Shown here one piece after another: positions 62,860 through 64,000 of a stretch of DNA of 64,000 nt; within the stretch, counting starts at the first letter, position 1; every line of letters starts with the position of its first letter. This DNA comes from Flavobacterium sp. 9 (GTDB taxonomy: Bacteria > Bacteroidota > Bacteroidia > Flavobacteriales > Flavobacteriaceae). The stretch spans positions 4,836,001-4,900,000 of the forward strand of contig NZ_PEEU01000001.1 in assembly GCF_002754195.1 (NCBI RefSeq). Direction: 5' to 3'. The translations under genes and the position numbers were made by a program. A model generated the notes under the pieces. It worked only from the letters and a program-made list of their open reading frames with translations. It did not search any database and was not told the DNA's origin.

Positions 62860-64000
62860 TTAAGGTAATTTGCTAAAATCGATTTCTGGTTTTTTATTGT
62901 TTAATGGTCTGGTAAAAATGGTTTTAGGTGTTGTATAATCGTTAAAGAATCCGCCGTCTTTTAGATAGAAAGAACCCTTTTCAAGTCCGCCGGCAAAATC
63001 CATTCTGTATTCTTTTGTACCGGTATTATCTGTTGTAAAACGTACCGAATTAATTTCTGACCAATTTCCTTTATCATCACATATCCATTGATTATTGAAT
63101 AAAACTTTGCATGATAAATCGCCTTGTTCAGGAACAAAATTTTCTAAAAACGAATGAAATCTTTTTAAGTAAGTATTGGTTTGCGGACGGTTGAAACTCG
63201 CAATTAAAATCCATTTTTTCAATTCGGGAGCAAAAAAATACGCGGTGTAATTGGTGCTGTTATTGTTTTGAGGAATTCCGTGAAGCAAGAATTTATAAGT
63301 TGTTCCGGCTTTCCAATTGTATTTCAAATAACTCTGACCGCCAGAACCTTCACTTCCAAATTCACCTGTATGAACGTTTTCGCCTTTTTTTAGCATTTTA
63401 ATTTTTTGCGTTTCCGGAATACTTTTCGGATCATCTGTCTCAAACGGACTCCAGACTGAGAATAAAATTCTTCGTTCTGTAGCTGAGTTTACCTGAATTC
63501 CAAAATAGCCTTCGCCAAAACCATTTGCCATGAAATACGAACCTATTTTATCTTCATTTTCAGGAACCGTAACTTCGTTATAATACCATTCGGCGTTTGT
63601 AGTTTCCGGAATCTGATAATTTAAGTGTACAGATGGTCCGCGGCGTCCCCAATGATAAAAATTACCTTCATTATTTGGAACATAAGAAATTTTGCCATCG
63701 TAATCTTCACTCGAAATCGTCAAGCGATTCAGGGACGGAAATTGACTTCCTGTTTTACTAATTCCTTTTATTTTAACGGCAACATAACCTTCTTTGCTGA
63801 TTGTCCAGCTTCCAACGGTTATTGCTTTTTTTGTAGTGTCGAATTTTACTTTTTTAGAAATTCCGTTAATCGAAAATTCCAATTCTGATTTTCCAAAAAC
63901 TTCAACAGATTCTTCTACGGTAATTTGAAAAGTTCCCGCTTTATAAATTCTAAAATAAGCCGTAAAAACTTCTTTAGAGTCTGTCCAGTTTTCTATCCCA
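62860..64000 (-). CDS. DUF5077/DUF3472 protein, 5' end outside the window
   Basis: The frame is open past the TTG at 63882 to the right edge, so the gene starts beyond the window. The upstream part (for example YFRIYKAGTFQITVEES) and GISKTGSQFPSLN fit DUF5077; the rest (NFYHWGRRGPSVHLNYQIP, FGEGYFGIQVNSATERRILFSVWSPFETDD, GGQSYLKYNWKAGTTYKFLL, CDDKGNWSEINS) fits DUF3472, a carbohydrate-associated domain. Probably the first visible gene of the glycan block with GH109 and GH35 (28-bp gap to GH109). Confidence 0.75.
   Translation of the reverse strand, partial: GIENWTDSKEVFTAYFRIYKAGTFQITVEESVEVFGKSELEFSINGISKKVKFDTTKKAITVGSWTISKEGYVAVKIKGISKTGSQFPSLNRLTISSEDYDGKISYVPNNEGNFYHWGRRGPSVHLNYQIPETTNAEWYYNEVTVPENEDKIGSYFMANGFGEGYFGIQVNSATERRILFSVWSPFETDDPKSIPETQKIKMLKKGENVHTGEFGSEGSGGQSYLKYNWKAGTTYKFLLHGIPQNNNSTNYTAYFFAPELKKWILIASFNRPQTNTYLKRFHSFLENFVPEQGDLSCKVLFNNQWICDDKGNWSEINSVRFTTDNTGTKEYRMDFAGGLEKGSFYLKDGGFFNDYTTPKTIFTRPLNNKKPEIDFSKLP

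Overview
The window looks like chromosomal DNA of a Flavobacterium-type member of the Bacteroidota. The DNA is AT-rich. Promoters carry the Bacteroidota -7 box TAnnTTTG and lack an E. coli-like -10 box. There are many short secreted proteins and lipoproteins, a type IX secretion sorting domain, the gliding lipoprotein GldI, a beta-grasp GSII next to a GSIII glutamine synthetase, and DUF2805. Intergenic gaps are full of dispersed palindromic repeats. No rRNA, tRNA, insertion sequence, prophage or CRISPR array was seen.

Layout. 1-2.75 kb: the 3' part of a methyltransferase/specificity fusion (it runs off the left edge), translationally coupled to a HEPN-like protein; this is probably the edge of a defence module. 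2.8-5.0 kb: small hypothetical protein, XRE regulator and secreted alpha/beta hydrolase. 5.0-9.0 kb: three paralogous small secreted proteins with an AraC regulator, joined by a 54-bp element present three times and separated by compound hairpin repeats. 9.4-15.1 kb: esterase, collagen-like lipoprotein, a lipoprotein, a T9SS cargo protein and TerC; three of these transcription units end in the same terminator hairpin. 15.7-19.3 kb: divergent GSII and GSIII genes. 19.5-25.3 kb: a complete curli (type VIII secretion) operon (csgA-like, csgB-like, csgH, csgE, csgF, csgG and a beta-propeller lipoprotein) with a well-formed promoter. CsgH and CsgE are split by a run of ten A that contains an in-frame A AAA AAG slippery site.

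25.4-38.7 kb: purM, small hypotheticals, an acetyltransferase, GH92 mannosidase, M61 peptidase, DUF2805, fatty acid hydroxylase, YeaQ-type protein, AqpZ, DoxX and an EamA transporter. 38.9-42.9 kb: two tandem cyclophilin-FKBP fusion proteins, GldI and a DHH phosphoesterase. 43.2-51.6 kb: a CLC protein with features of the fluoride-exporting CLC-F type, RidA, CbpM/CbpA, two secreted proteins, an MFS transporter and a PoxB-type pyruvate oxidase. 52.3-59.3 kb: lipoprotein, guaA, two LysM proteins (one SPOR-like, one PBP1-like) and OsmC. 59.5-64 kb: a glycan locus with GH35 beta-galactosidase, GH109-type enzyme and a DUF5077/DUF3472 protein cut by the right edge.

The strongest candidates for something undescribed are (i) the methyltransferase-like/HEPN-like pair, where the catalytic methylase motifs are degenerate, (ii) possible frameshift or slippage control of curli CsgE, (iii) the 54-bp element linking the AraC regulator to the small secreted paralogues, and (iv) REPIN-like nested palindromic elements. 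All functional calls rest on reading the sequence and on family knowledge; no database search was run.
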